A DNA stretch of 64,000 bases from positions 186,001 through 250,000 of the forward strand of contig NZ_SRUZ01000003.1 of NCBI RefSeq assembly GCF_004791165.1, in the 5' to 3' direction. The notes below the pieces were generated by a model, which was given only the letters and a program-made list of their open reading frames with translations, had not been told where the DNA came from and ran no database searches. This stretch comes from Mesorhizobium sp. M8A.F.Ca.ET.218.01.1.1. Its GTDB lineage: Bacteria; Pseudomonadota; Alphaproteobacteria; Rhizobiales; Rhizobiaceae. Shown here piece by piece: positions 7,911 to 16,948 of the stretch (within the stretch, counting starts at the first letter, position 1; every line of letters starts with the position of its first letter). The position numbers were made by a program, and so were the translations under genes.

Positions 7911-9032
7911 ATGAAAAAAATGAGTATTTTGAGCGCGGCCATTTTCGGCCTGATGATGAGCGCGCCTGTCGCATTCGCCGACGACATCACCGTATCGGTG
8001 GTTGGCCCGATGACCGGACAGCTCGCGACCATCGGCGATCAGTTCAAGCAGGGCGCACAGGCCGCGGCCGATGCCATCAACGCCGCGGGCGGCGTCAACG
8101 GCTCGATGATCAAGCTCGACATCGAGGACGACCAGTGCGACCCCAAGCAGGCCGTTTCGGTCGCCAACCGCATCATCGCCAACGGCGTCAAGTTCATCGA
8201 CGGTCATGCCTGCTCGGGTTCGAGCATTCCGGCCTCGGCCGTCTATGCCGAAGCCGGTGCGCTGATGATGAGTCCGGCCTCTTCGAACCCGGTGCTGACC
8301 GACGCCGCGGCCAAGTCCGGCTGGCCGACGATCATGCGTCTTTATACGCGTGACGACGCACAGGGCGCCTTCATCGGCCCGTGGATCGCCAAGAAGTATG
8401 CCGGCAAGAATGTGGTCATCCTGCACGACAAGAGCGCCTACGGTCAGGGCGTGGCTGACGCCGTCAGGGCAACCATGAATACCGGTGGCCTCAAGGAAGT
8501 CTACTATGACGCCATCAACCCCGGCGAGAAGGACTATTCGGCGCTTGTCACCAAGCTGAAGGATCTCAAGGCCGATGTCGTCTATTTCGGCGGCTACCAT
8601 CCTGAGGCTGGCCTGATCCTGCGTCAGTCGGCCGAACAGAACCTGAAGTTCCAGCTGATCATGCCGGACTCGATCGCCTCGCCGGAGTTCTGGCAGGTTG
8701 CCGGCCCGGCCGGCGAGGGCACCATGTTCGTGTTCCCGTCGGATCCGCAGGCAAAGCCGGAAGCCAAGGCGGCCGTCGAGAAGATCAAGGCCGGCGGCTT
8801 CGTGCCGGAAGGCTTCACGCTGTTCTCCTACGCCGTGGTCCAGGCTTTCGCCGAAGGCATCAAGCGTGCCGGCAGCGACGATCCGGCCAAGGTTGCCGAA
8901 GCGTTGAAGAACGGCACGCCGATCAGCACCGTTGTCGGCGACGTCACCTTCGACGAGAAGGGCGACCTCAAAAATGCCAGCTATGACATCAACCAGTGGC
9001 ATGACGGCAAGTACGCGCCGATCGCGCAGTAA
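7911..9032 (+). CDS. livK: branched-chain amino acid ABC transporter substrate-binding protein
   Basis: This periplasmic binding protein of the LivJ/LivK family would capture leucine, isoleucine or valine for an ABC importer. The 373-residue product has a signal peptide (MKKMSILSAAIFGLMMSAPV, cleaved after AFA) and a type I periplasmic-binding fold: DDITVSVVGPMTGQLATIGD opens the mature protein and IKFIDGHACSGSSIPAS-like ligand-pocket residues follow (VKFIDGHACSGSS). GTGGAGGAG (7892-7900) precedes the ATG at 7911, so the longer frame from 7839 is rejected. No permease or ATPase genes are nearby, so it is an orphan here. It faces the leucine-degradation operon tail to tail. Confidence 0.92.
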   Translation: MKKMSILSAAIFGLMMSAPVAFADDITVSVVGPMTGQLATIGDQFKQGAQAAADAINAAGGVNGSMIKLDIEDDQCDPKQAVSVANRIIANGVKFIDGHACSGSSIPASAVYAEAGALMMSPASSNPVLTDAAAKSGWPTIMRLYTRDDAQGAFIGPWIAKKYAGKNVVILHDKSAYGQGVADAVRATMNTGGLKEVYYDAINPGEKDYSALVTKLKDLKADVVYFGGYHPEAGLILRQSAEQNLKFQLIMPDSIASPEFWQVAGPAGEGTMFVFPSDPQAKPEAKAAVEKIKAGGFVPEGFTLFSYAVVQAFAEGIKRAGSDDPAKVAEALKNGTPISTVVGDVTFDEKGDLKNASYDINQWHDGKYAPIAQ

Positions 9033-9048
9033 TCGCTCCGACGATCGG

Positions 9049-9154
9049 CTAGAGCAATTCTAGGAAAAGTGTGTAGCGGTTTTCCGTCCAGAATTGCGTA
9101 AAAACAAGAAGTTAGAGCGGGTCAGAGATTCTATCAAACTCTGAACCGCTCTAG
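9049..9154. repeat. RIME1-like two-palindrome intergenic element
   Basis: The roughly 106-bp element is bounded by CTAGAGC and GCTCTAG. It contains two imperfect palindromes: GCAATTCT...AGAATTGC with inner GGAAAA/TTTTCC, and AGAGCGGGTCAGAG...CTCTGAACCGCTCT. Size and structure match the Rhizobium-specific intergenic mosaic element described in rhizobia. Confidence 0.75.
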
Positions 9155-9160
9155 TCCAAG

Positions 9161-9189
9161 GAAATGGCCGGGTTCTTCCCGGCCATTTC
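9161..9189. terminator. rho-independent terminator between livK and mccA
   Basis: GAAATGGCCGGG (9161-9172) and CCCGGCCATTTC (9178-9189) form a perfect 12-bp stem with a 5-nt loop. It lies between two convergent genes and can serve livK, and possibly the opposite mccA transcript. Confidence 0.85.
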
Positions 9190-9215
9190 TGTTTGCGGTC
9201 CGCGATGCGCTCCGG

Positions 9216-11201
9216 CTATCGGCCGGTGGCGGCGGTCGACGCGTTCTGGTCCTCGATGAACCCCACCAGCACCGCCCCGTCGGTGACCTGTGACCCTTCC
9301 CCGGCGATCTCGGCGATCACCCCGTCATGCGGGGCGGCGATGGTGTGCTCCATCTTCATCGCTTCGAGGATCAGCAGAATTTGTCCCTTGATCACGGCGT
9401 CGCCTTTCGCCACGCGCACAAGCTTGACGAGACCCGGCATCGGCGCGCGCAGGCTGCCGGAGGCGGCAGCGGCTTCATCGCTCCTGGCCAGGGGATCCGG
9501 CACGGTGAAAGTATAGGCGACAGCGCCTTCGAACACGGTGATGTGGCCAGGCCAGCGGGCGAGGCGGGGAACGGCCCGAAGGTCATGCGAATTGGTGCTG
9601 TCATACGGCGCATCGAGCGCCACCTGAAAGCGTCCGTCCGGCCGCATTGAAACCTTGGCCAGGATGGCCTCGTCGCCGAACTTCAGCCGCATGCGCCGCG
9701 CAACCCCGTGGAAATGCGCATAGCCGGCAAGCGACGACCAGGGGTCGTCCGACGACGGCAATGCTCCGGCACCCGAGGCCGCCAGCGCGGCAGCCGAGAT
9801 GACTTCGCCGGTCGGCGGCGCGACCGCCGTCAGCATCTCCTGGTGTCTGCCGATCAGGCCGGTATCGACGTCGCCCGCCGCAAAATCCGGATCGGCGGCA
9901 AGAGCGGCAAGAAAAGCGGCGTTGACGGTGGAGCCGGCAATCTCGATTTGCGCGAGCGCGGTGCGGAGCGCCTCCAGCGCCGCCTGCCTGTCCCCGGAAT
10001 GGACGACCAGCTTCGCGATCATGGGGTCGTAATAGGGCGAGATGGCATCGCCAGCCCGCACGCCGGTCTCGATGCGCATCGCGGCACCCTCGGGGGCAAC
10101 GCCCGGAAATTTCAGGTGGTGCAGCGTGCCCGTCGCCGGCAGAAACCCCTTGGCCGCGTCCTCTGCATAGATGCGCGCCTCGAAGGCATGGCCGCAAAGC
10201 GCGATCTCGCTTTGTGTCTTCGGTAGTTTTTCGCCGCTGGCGACGCGTAACTGCCACTCGACGAGATCGGTGCCGGTGACCATCTCGGTGACCGGATGCT
10301 CGACCTGCAGGCGGGTGTTCATTTCCATGAACCAGAAGCGGTCGGCCTTGAGGCCTTGCGAGGCGTCGACGATGAACTCGATGGTGCCGGCGCCGGAATA
10401 GTTGATCGCCTTGGCGGCCTTCACCGCCGCCTCCGTCATCGCCTTGCGCAAGGCCGGCGTCATGCCGGGGGCGGGGGTCTCCTCGATCACCTTCTGGTGG
10501 CGGCGTTGCGCCGAGCAGTCGCGTTCGTAGAGATGCACGGCATTGCCGAAATTGTCGCCGAACACCTGCACTTCGATATGCCGTGGCTTGTCGACGTATT
10601 TTTCGACCAGCACGCGGTCGTCGCCGAAGGCGGCCTTGGCTTCGCGCCGGGCGCTGGACAGCGCCTCGGAAAAATCATCGGGATGCTCGACGCGCCGCAT
10701 GCCCTTGCCGCCGCCGCCGGCACGCGCCTTGATCAGCACGGGATAGCCGATCTCGCGGGCTTTCGAGGCAAGCAGAACGATCTCCTGCGCCTCGCCATGA
10801 TAGCCCGGCACGACCGGAACGCCGGCTTTCTCCATCAGCCGCTTGGCGGCGTCCTTGAGCCCCATGGCGCGGATCGAAGCGGCCGATGGGCCAATGAAGG
10901 TGAGCCCTGCGGCTGTGACCTGATCGACGAAGTCAGGGTTTTCCGAGAGGAAGCCATAGCCCGGATGGATCGCTTCGGCACCCGTCGCAAGTGCTGCCGC
11001 GACGATCCTGTCGCCGCGCAGATAGCTCTCGCCGACAGGCGAGGGGCCGATATGGACCGCCTCGTCGGCCATTTCGACATGCAGGGATCTCGCGTCGGCA
11101 TCCGAATAGACGGCGACGGTGTGCACGCCGAGCTTGCGGGCGGTGCGGATGACGCGGCAAGCGATCTCGCCCCGATTGGCGATCAGGATCTTGCTAAACA
11201 T
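9216..11201 (-). CDS. mccA: methylcrotonyl-CoA carboxylase biotin-carrying subunit
   Basis: The alpha subunit carboxylates its own biotin and hands the carboxyl group to 3-methylcrotonyl-CoA on the beta subunit, a step of leucine degradation. The 661-residue protein has an N-terminal biotin carboxylase domain (MFSKILIANRGEIACRVI at residue 1, ATP-grasp core with GGGGKGM near residue 165), a middle BT-like segment and a C-terminal biotinyl domain with the EAMKMEH signature, whose lysine is biotinylated. GGAGGC precedes the ATG. Assignment to MccA rather than PccA or AccC rests on its place in an operon with mccB and isovaleryl-CoA dehydrogenase. No HMG-CoA lyase gene follows in this window. 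Confidence 0.92.
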   Translation of the reverse strand: MFSKILIANRGEIACRVIRTARKLGVHTVAVYSDADARSLHVEMADEAVHIGPSPVGESYLRGDRIVAAALATGAEAIHPGYGFLSENPDFVDQVTAAGLTFIGPSAASIRAMGLKDAAKRLMEKAGVPVVPGYHGEAQEIVLLASKAREIGYPVLIKARAGGGGKGMRRVEHPDDFSEALSSARREAKAAFGDDRVLVEKYVDKPRHIEVQVFGDNFGNAVHLYERDCSAQRRHQKVIEETPAPGMTPALRKAMTEAAVKAAKAINYSGAGTIEFIVDASQGLKADRFWFMEMNTRLQVEHPVTEMVTGTDLVEWQLRVASGEKLPKTQSEIALCGHAFEARIYAEDAAKGFLPATGTLHHLKFPGVAPEGAAMRIETGVRAGDAISPYYDPMIAKLVVHSGDRQAALEALRTALAQIEIAGSTVNAAFLAALAADPDFAAGDVDTGLIGRHQEMLTAVAPPTGEVISAAALAASGAGALPSSDDPWSSLAGYAHFHGVARRMRLKFGDEAILAKVSMRPDGRFQVALDAPYDSTNSHDLRAVPRLARWPGHITVFEGAVAYTFTVPDPLARSDEAAAASGSLRAPMPGLVKLVRVAKGDAVIKGQILLILEAMKMEHTIAAPHDGVIAEIAGEGSQVTDGAVLVGFIEDQNASTAATGR

Positions 11202-11375
11202 GGAGCCTCCAGCGGCGAATTTGCTTCGAGCGACGCAGGCCTTGCTTCGCGCTCGCCTCAGTCCTGCCGGACATATCCCCCACGAGAGGCACGCTGTCCC
11301 GCCGACCTATGCTGGCAGACGTTCCCTCGACCTCTCCCTTACCAAGGGAGTGCTCCAGCTGGCGTTCGGCCCTGC

Positions 11376-11840
11376 CTACTTCGACGCCGAGATGGCGCAG
11401 CCGCCGCTCGCGGTCTTGAGCTTCCACCGTGTCAAGCCGGCCTGGCAGTTGCGCAGCGCCATTTCTTCCGCGGCCTTCTGGGACGGCGCGTTGAGCTTCG
11501 TCCCGCAGATGATGTAGAGGTCGACAACGCGCGAATAAAAGGTCGTGGCGTAGGCCGAATGACCGCCCGCCGCGATATAGGCTTTGTACGCCACGTTGCA
11601 TTCGCTTTTCGGATCCGAGCCCATGGTCGGTGGAAAATGCACGTCTCCCTTGCTTCCCGCCAGTGAACCCGCCGTCGCGGCGGCGACTGTCGTTACGACA
11701 AGCAGTCCGGTCAGCACCGGGAAACGAACGTGGTCTTTCCTGCCTGCAAGCGATTTGGCCCTGCTCATGCCAGTCGCCGAGAACATTAGTAATCCTGCAA
11801 GTATCGACGCTGCCGACTTGCGACAATATTTCCGAACCAT
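11376..11840 (-). CDS. membrane or exported protein of unknown function inside the leucine operon
   Basis: The 154-residue product has two hydrophobic segments, ASILAGLLMFSATG near residue 11 and VLTGLLVVTTVAAATAGSLAG near residue 42, then a soluble domain with three cysteines (ECNVAYKAY, LYIICGTKL, MALRNCQAG) plus one near the end (GGCAIS). The cysteine-rich tail probably folds in the periplasm. I chose ATG 11840 with GGGGTG upstream; the frame is open to 11888. I do not recognise the family. It sits between the macrodomain gene and mccA on the same strand and may share their transcript without a related function. Confidence 0.55.
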   Translation of the reverse strand: MVRKYCRKSAASILAGLLMFSATGMSRAKSLAGRKDHVRFPVLTGLLVVTTVAAATAGSLAGSKGDVHFPPTMGSDPKSECNVAYKAYIAAGGHSAYATTFYSRVVDLYIICGTKLNAPSQKAAEEMALRNCQAGLTRWKLKTASGGCAISASK

Positions 11841-11960
11841 TTTCACCCCAGCCCAATTGCCCAACCCAGTGTGAGCAATAGCGAACATTCGGTGCCGCCG
11901 CCAGTTCGCCGGTAGAAATTTTCATTTGGCTATGATGATGAATCGATTGGTCCATACAGT

Positions 11961-12497
11961 TCAACTTTCCCCCAGAGCAGCAATGGCTCTTCGGTATAGT
12001 TCTGAAGTCGGCTCATCGAAGCAGCAGAAAGTAACGGTTTCCGGCGATGTGTTCCGTGCAAGGAAGCTGCCGACCGTTCGGACCGCGATCGCAGTCGCTT
12101 CAGCCTTCGGATACCGGTAGACACCAGTCGAGATTGCTGGAAAGGCAATTGTCCGGTAATCATTGGCAAAAGCGATTTCGAGCGAGCGCTGGTAGCAGGA
12201 GGCGAGCAGTTCTGCCTCACCCTTGCCGCCACCCTGCCAAACCGGCCCGACCGTATGGATGATTTGGCGGGCCGGCAGCCGATAACCCTTGGTCAGCTTT
12301 GCATCGCCCGTCTTGCAGCCATTGAGCATGCGACATTCGAATTCGAGTTCCGGCCCGGCGGCGCGGTGAATGGCTCCGTCGACCCCGCCGCCACCGAGCA
12401 GCGAGGAGTTGGCGGCGTTGACGATGGCATCGACCGCCAGCTTGGTGATGTCGCCGGTGTGAACGCTGATCCGGTCGCCCGTGGCGCTCATCATCAC
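11961..12497 (-). CDS. macrodomain O-acetyl-ADP-ribose deacetylase (YmdB-like)
   Basis: The 178-residue protein is a single macrodomain. [20 protein letters not shown] and the glycine loop [16 protein letters not shown] form the ADP-ribose pocket, and [10 protein letters not shown] follows the AISTG loop. Family members remove the acyl group from O-acetyl-ADP-ribose or ADP-ribose from protein acidic residues. The start overlaps the mccB stop by 4 nt (ATGA type), so translation is probably coupled. ATG 12497, 12494 and 12491 are all possible starts. The role inside a leucine-degradation operon is unclear. Confidence 0.9.
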   Translation of the reverse strand: MMMSATGDRISVHTGDITKLAVDAIVNAANSSLLGGGGVDGAIHRAAGPELEFECRMLNGCKTGDAKLTKGYRLPARQIIHTVGPVWQGGGKGEAELLASCYQRSLEIAFANDYRTIAFPAISTGVYRYPKAEATAIAVRTVGSFLARNTSPETVTFCCFDEPTSELYRRAIAALGES

Positions 12498-14101
12498 ATC
12501 CTGAACACACCGAAGCGTGTCTCCTCGATCTCGGCGTTGAGCGCGGCCGACAGGCTGAGCGCCAGCACCTCGCGTGTCCGGGCCGGATCGATGATACCGT
12601 CATCCCAGAGCCTTGCCGAGGAATAGAGCGGGTGGCCTTCATGCTCGTACTTCATCAGGATCGGCTTCTTGAATTTCGCCTCCTCCTCGGCGGTCCATTC
12701 CCCGCCCTTGCGCTCGATGCCTTCGCGCTTGACCATGGCTAGCACCGTCGCCGCCTGCTCGCCGCCCATCACCGAGATGCGGGCGTTGGGCCACATCCAC
12801 AGGAAGCGAGGTGAGTAGGCGCGGCCGCACATGCCGTAATTGCCGGCCCCGAACGAACCGCCGACGATGACGGTCACCTTGGGCACCCTGGCGGTCGCAA
12901 CCGCCATCACCAGCTTGGCGCCGTCCTTGGCGATGCCGCCCGCCTCGTATTTCCTGCCGACCATGAAGCCGGTGATGTTCTGCAGGAAAACCAGCGGGAT
13001 CTTGCGCTGGCAGCACAATTCGATGAAGTGCGCGCCCTTCAGCGCGCTCTCGGAAAACAGCACGCCATTGTTGGCGATGATGCCGACCGGCATGCCGTGG
13101 AGATGGGCAAAGCCGGTGATCAGCGTCGTGCCGTAGTTCTGCTTGAACTCATCGAATTCTGAACCGTCGACGACGCGCGCGATCACCTCGCGCACGTCAT
13201 AGGGCTGGCGCAGATCGGTCGGGACGATGCCGTAGAGCTCATCCGCCGGATGAAGCGGCGGAATCGCTTTCTGTAACTTCAGGCTTACAGCCTTGTTCCG
13301 ATTCAGGTTCTTGATTATGCGCCGGCAAATGGCGAGCGCGTGTTCGTCGTCCAGTGCATAGTGATCGGCGACACCGGAAAGCCGGGTGTGCACATCAGCG
13401 CCGCCCAGATCCTCGGCGCTGACATCCTCGCCGGTGGCCGCCTTCACCAGCGGCGGTCCGCCGAGGAAGATGGTCGCCTGGTTGCGCACCATGATCGTCT
13501 CGTCCGACATCGCCGGCACATAGGCGCCGCCGGCGGTGCAGGAACCCATGACGCAGGCGATCTGCGGGATGCCGGCCGCCGACATGTTGGCCTGGTTGTA
13601 GAAGATGCGGCCGAAATGCTCGCGGTCGGGAAAGACCTCGTCCTGGTTGGGCAGATTGGCGCCGCCGCTGTCGACCAGATAGACGCAAGGCAGGTTGTTT
13701 TGCAGCGCGATCTCCTGCGCCCGCAGATGCTTCTTCACCGTCAGCGGATAATAGGTGCCGCCCTTCACGGTGGCGTCGTTGACGACGACCATCACCTCGG
13801 TGCCCTCGACACGGCCGATGCCGGCGATCAGGCCGGCCGACGAAATCTCCTCGCCATACATCGACCAGGCGGCGAACTGGCCGATCTCGAGGAAAGGCGA
13901 ACCGGTGTCCAGCAATTGCGCCAGGCGTTCGCGCGGCAACAGCTTGCCACGGCCGACATGGCGCTCGCGTGCCTCGTCCGAGCCGCCCCGCTCGACGGCC
14001 GTGGCCTTTTCGGCGATGTCGGCAACCAGAGCCCGCATGCGCTCGGCATTGGCACGGAAGGTTTCGGAGGAAGGAGAAATCTGGGTTTGCAGCGTGGCCA
14101 T
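12494..14101 (-). CDS. mccB: methylcrotonyl-CoA carboxylase carboxyltransferase subunit
   Basis: The beta subunit transfers the carboxyl group from biotin to 3-methylcrotonyl-CoA, giving 3-methylglutaconyl-CoA. The 535-residue protein has the two crotonase-like carboxyltransferase halves. The segment [20 protein letters not shown], followed by [17 protein letters not shown], is characteristic of methylcrotonyl-CoA rather than propionyl-CoA carboxylase. Acyl-CoA-stabilising loops appear as [16 protein letters not shown] and [16 protein letters not shown]. It follows the isovaleryl-CoA dehydrogenase gene with a 1-nt gap and overlaps the macrodomain gene. Cytoplasmic, complexed with MccA. Confidence 0.95.
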   Translation of the reverse strand: MATLQTQISPSSETFRANAERMRALVADIAEKATAVERGGSDEARERHVGRGKLLPRERLAQLLDTGSPFLEIGQFAAWSMYGEEISSAGLIAGIGRVEGTEVMVVVNDATVKGGTYYPLTVKKHLRAQEIALQNNLPCVYLVDSGGANLPNQDEVFPDREHFGRIFYNQANMSAAGIPQIACVMGSCTAGGAYVPAMSDETIMVRNQATIFLGGPPLVKAATGEDVSAEDLGGADVHTRLSGVADHYALDDEHALAICRRIIKNLNRNKAVSLKLQKAIPPLHPADELYGIVPTDLRQPYDVREVIARVVDGSEFDEFKQNYGTTLITGFAHLHGMPVGIIANNGVLFSESALKGAHFIELCCQRKIPLVFLQNITGFMVGRKYEAGGIAKDGAKLVMAVATARVPKVTVIVGGSFGAGNYGMCGRAYSPRFLWMWPNARISVMGGEQAATVLAMVKREGIERKGGEWTAEEEAKFKKPILMKYEHEGHPLYSSARLWDDGIIDPARTREVLALSLSAALNAEIEETRFGVFRM

Positions 14102-14102
14102 G

Positions 14103-15266
14103 CTACGCTCCCTCCGCCATGATTTCGCGGCCGATCAGCCAGCGGCGGATTTCGCTGGTGCCGGCCCCGATCTCGTAGAGCTTGGCGTCGCGCAGCAGCC
14201 GGCCGGTCGGATAGTCGTTGATATAGCCGTTGCCGCCAAGCAGCTGGATGGCGTCGAGCGCCATCTGCGTCGCTTTCTCGGCGGCAAACAGCACGCAGCC
14301 GGCGGCATCCTTACGGCTGGTCTGGCCGCGGTCGCAGGCGGCGGCGACGGCGTAGACGTAGGCGCGCGCTGCGTTCATCGCCGTATACATGTCGGCAAGC
14401 TTGCCTTGCACGAGCTGGAATTCCCCGATCGGCTGGCCGAACTGCTTGCGCTCGTGAACATAGGGGATCGCCACGTCGAGGCACGCCGCCATCAGGCCGA
14501 TCGGCCCGCCGGCAAGCACGGTGCGCTCATAGTCGAGGCCAGACATCAGCACCTCGACGCCGCGTCCTTCCTCGTGCAGCACATTGTCGAACGGTACCTC
14601 GACATCCGAAAAGACCAGTTCGCCGGTGTTGGAGCCTCGCATGCCGAGCTTGTCGAGCTTCTGCGCCACCGAAAACCCCGGCATCGCCTTTTCGACGATG
14701 AAGGCGCTGATGCCGCGCGATTGCCGTTCCGGGTCGGTCTTGGCGTAGACGACCAGCGTTTCGGCGTCCGGACCGTTGGTGATCCACATCTTGGTGCCGT
14801 TGAGCACATAACGGTCATTGCGCTTGTCTGCGCGCAGCTTGAGCGACACCACGTCGGAGCCGGCGCCGGGCTCCGACATGGCGAGCGCCCCGACATGCTC
14901 GCCCGAACACAGCGGCGGCAGGTATTTTTCCTTCTGTGCCGGTGTTGCCCAACGGTTGATCTGGTTGACGCAGAGATTGGAGTGGGCGCCATAGGAGAGG
15001 CCGACCGATGCCGAGGCGCGCGAAATCTCCTCGACCGCGATCACGTGGGCGAGATAGCCCATGCCGCTGCCGCCGAAATCGGGATCGGCGGTAATGCCGA
15101 GCAGGCCGAGCGCGCCGAGTTCGCGCCACAGATGCGCGGGGAATTCGTTCTCCCGGTCGATGTCGGCTGCGAGCGGAGCGATCCTGTCCTGCGCGAAGCG
15201 CCGGACCAGGTCGCGCAACGCCTCGACGTCCTCGTCATGCCCGAAGCTGAGCGTGTTCGTGTACAT
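14103..15266 (-). CDS. ivd: isovaleryl-CoA dehydrogenase
   Basis: This FAD acyl-CoA dehydrogenase oxidises isovaleryl-CoA to 3-methylcrotonyl-CoA and passes electrons to ETF, hence to the ETF-QO at 598-2313. The 387-residue protein shows the family signatures [19 protein letters not shown] and [20 protein letters not shown], and the [12 protein letters not shown] segment with the catalytic glutamate in the position typical of isovaleryl-CoA dehydrogenases. AGGAGG lies before the ATG at 15266 ([13 protein letters not shown]), so I reject the start at 15293. It overlaps the TetR gene by 32 nt and is followed at once by mccB. Confidence 0.95.
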   Translation of the reverse strand: MYTNTLSFGHDEDVEALRDLVRRFAQDRIAPLAADIDRENEFPAHLWRELGALGLLGITADPDFGGSGMGYLAHVIAVEEISRASASVGLSYGAHSNLCVNQINRWATPAQKEKYLPPLCSGEHVGALAMSEPGAGSDVVSLKLRADKRNDRYVLNGTKMWITNGPDAETLVVYAKTDPERQSRGISAFIVEKAMPGFSVAQKLDKLGMRGSNTGELVFSDVEVPFDNVLHEEGRGVEVLMSGLDYERTVLAGGPIGLMAACLDVAIPYVHERKQFGQPIGEFQLVQGKLADMYTAMNAARAYVYAVAAACDRGQTSRKDAAGCVLFAAEKATQMALDAIQLLGGNGYINDYPTGRLLRDAKLYEIGAGTSEIRRWLIGREIMAEGA

Positions 15267-15888
15267 GCCGTTCCTCCTGCCGCATGACCCCATCGATCTT
15301 CGCGCCGACCAGGCGCATTGTCATCGAAAGATATGTTGCCGTGACTTCAGCGATCGACAATCGCTCGCCCGGCCGGAACCAGACAATGACGCCGGTCATC
15401 ATCTGGATCAGCGCCATGGCCGTCAGGCCGGTGTCCTCGACGCTGAAAATACCCGCCTCGGCGCCATCGCGCAGGATCGAACGCAGTTCCTTTTCGTAGG
15501 CCGTGCGCATGCGCAGGATCTGCGTCAGCCTGCCGGGCGACAGGCTGCGCAATTCCATGTTCGACACATGCGTGGCGTGGCGGCGTTCGATATGAAAGGC
15601 GATGTGGTTGCGCACATAGGCGGCAAGCTGCCGCGCCGGATCCGCGCCGGCCGGCCTGGAGTGCTCCCAGGCTTCGCGAAGTCCTTGCATATGCTCGCGC
15701 ATCAGTGTGAACAGCAGCTCTTCCTTGGTCGGGAAATAGCGATAGAGCGCGGCTGCCTGGACGCCGACCTCGGCGGCCAACTGGCGCATCGACATCGCTT
15801 GATAGCCGTAGCGCGCTATCAGGCTGACCGCCGCTTCGCGGATTGCCGCCTCGGTTCGCCCGCCGTCTGATCCTGTGGTGCGTGCCAT
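15235..15888 (-). CDS. TetR family regulator of the leucine-degradation operon
   Basis: The 217-residue protein has an N-terminal TetR DNA-binding domain: [20 protein letters not shown], then the recognition helix [20 protein letters not shown]. The C-terminal ligand domain has no recognised signature. As first gene of the run TetR-ivd-mccB-macrodomain-unknown-mccA, it is probably a self-regulating repressor that senses a leucine-pathway acyl-CoA; this is inference from position. ATG 15888 or 15891 is likelier than the upstream ATG at 15930, because the candidate operator overlaps 15912-15930 and GAGG lies just before 15891. Confidence 0.9.
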   Translation of the reverse strand: MARTTGSDGGRTEAAIREAAVSLIARYGYQAMSMRQLAAEVGVQAAALYRYFPTKEELLFTLMREHMQGLREAWEHSRPAGADPARQLAAYVRNHIAFHIERRHATHVSNMELRSLSPGRLTQILRMRTAYEKELRSILRDGAEAGIFSVEDTGLTAMALIQMMTGVIVWFRPGERLSIAEVTATYLSMTMRLVGAKIDGVMRQEERHVHEHAQLRA

Positions 15889-15913
15889 CATCGCCTCGCT
15901 GACGGCGGTAGTA

Positions 15914-15935
15914 ATAAAACGAACGTTCAATTAAT
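15914..15935. promoter_or_regulatory. candidate TetR operator upstream of the ivd-mcc operon
   Basis: The stretch AAAACGAACGTTCAATT contains the 8-bp palindrome GAACGTTC (15921-15928), about 33 nt upstream of the regulator start. It sits in an AT-rich promoter-like segment. Palindromes of this sort are typical of TetR self-regulated promoters, but the core is short. Confidence 0.35.
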
Positions 15936-15954
15936 TCAAGAGAGCGAAATGCTC

Positions 15955-16239
15955 CTACGCAATGATCCTGAAATCTCCAGGCGTGGTCCAACTCTCCAGC
16001 TCTTCCACATCGATCCGCGAGACCGCCGCTCCCAGCGGGCCCTGCCGTAGCCGCTCGATCATGTCCGCAACCGCCGCGTCGGCGCCGGTAAGCCATGCCG
16101 TCACCGAGCCGTCTCTCTCGTTGCGCACCCAGCCCAGCAGCCCGAACCTTGTCGCTTCGCCTCGCGCCCAGATCCTGTAGCCGACACCTTGAACCTTGCC
16201 GTATATGCGCGCCTGAACCGCCCTTTTCCGGTCTTTCAT
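15955..16239 (-). CDS. acyP: acylphosphatase
   Basis: This small cytoplasmic enzyme hydrolyses carboxyl-phosphate bonds of acylphosphates. The 94-residue length is typical. The signature VQARIYGKVQGVGYRIWARG carries the phosphate-binding loop and catalytic arginine, and GLLGWVRNERDGSVTAWLTG carries the conserved asparagine. GGGAG precedes the ATG at 16239. It lies just upstream of the TetR gene on the same strand, separated by the candidate TetR operator, so it probably has its own transcript. Confidence 0.93.
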   Translation of the reverse strand: MKDRKRAVQARIYGKVQGVGYRIWARGEATRFGLLGWVRNERDGSVTAWLTGADAAVADMIERLRQGPLGAAVSRIDVEELESWTTPGDFRIIA

Positions 16240-16341
16240 GGCTCACTCCCTTGCATAGAGTCTGGCGCGGCACCGAACGAAGGCAACTGGCTTGAGGTAC
16301 TATCCAATCGAAGACCGGGAGTTTTTGCGGAAATAAGTGAC

Positions 16342-16370
16342 TTGATCCAGTAAATGGTTGACTGGGTCAA
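16342..16370. promoter_or_regulatory. inverted repeat, candidate MarR operator
   Basis: TTGATCCAGT (16342-16351) and ACTGGGTCAA (16361-16370) are inverted repeats with one mismatch in ten and a 9-nt centre. They lie 50 nt upstream of the MarR-type gene start. MarR regulators commonly bind such a site in their own promoter. Confidence 0.5.
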
Positions 16371-16420
16371 TTTTCTGGCCATCATCCCTGCGGTCTGGAA
16401 ATTTCCCGGAGGCTTCTGGC

Positions 16421-16948
16421 ATGAGCGATCGCAATGCCTTGGTCGGCGATATCCGCCGCTTCAACCGGTTCTATACCGGGCTGATAGGGTTGCTCGACGA
16501 GACGTTGATGCACAGTGCCTATACGCTGACCGAGGCGCGGGTGCTGTTCGAGCTCGGTCGTGGCCCCCGCGATTGCCCCACCAATCCTGGCGGCAAGACA
16601 GGCTTTCTGGCCCGAGCGCTTCGGCTCGATGTCGAACCGGTGGCCTCCGCAATCGCCCGGGGCCTTCAGGTGGATCCTGCCTATGTCACCAGAATCCTTC
16701 GCAAATTCTCTGCCGCCGGCCTGACTGAAATGTGCACCGGTCCCGCGCCGCTACGACCGCGCGTTCTTTCGCTCTCCGCGCGCGGCCAGGCCGCGCTGGC
16801 CGCGCTTCATGCGGCCACGGATCGTGATCTCGCCCGCCTGACCGCGGGCCTGAATGACTGGGAAGCCGCGGAACTGTCGGATGTGCTGACGCGTGCCAGG
16901 CATCTGCTCGGCGCGGCGATGGCTCCTGAACGCCCGGAAGTGCCCTAG
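16421..16948 (+). CDS. MarR family winged-helix regulator
   Basis: The 175-residue protein has the MarR layout: a dimerising N-terminal helix (VGDIRRFNRFYTGLIGLLDE), a winged-helix region with LTEARVLFELG and the recognition segment LQVDPAYVTRILRKFSAAGL, then the wing and a C-terminal helix. An insert of about 25 residues between the first helices (GPRDCPTNPGGKTGFLARAL) is longer than usual. CCCGGAGG lies 9 nt before ATG 16421. The stop overlaps the convergent aminotransferase stop by 4 nt. The target is unknown; an inverted repeat upstream suggests autoregulation. Confidence 0.85.
   Translation: MSDRNALVGDIRRFNRFYTGLIGLLDETLMHSAYTLTEARVLFELGRGPRDCPTNPGGKTGFLARALRLDVEPVASAIARGLQVDPAYVTRILRKFSAAGLTEMCTGPAPLRPRVLSLSARGQAALAALHAATDRDLARLTAGLNDWEAAELSDVLTRARHLLGAAMAPERPEVP

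Noticed and set aside
7095..9002. 635-codon minus-strand ORF across livK
   Set aside because: It covers livK and the SEL1 gene antisense, spanning a terminator-like hairpin and a repeat; no domain resemblance.
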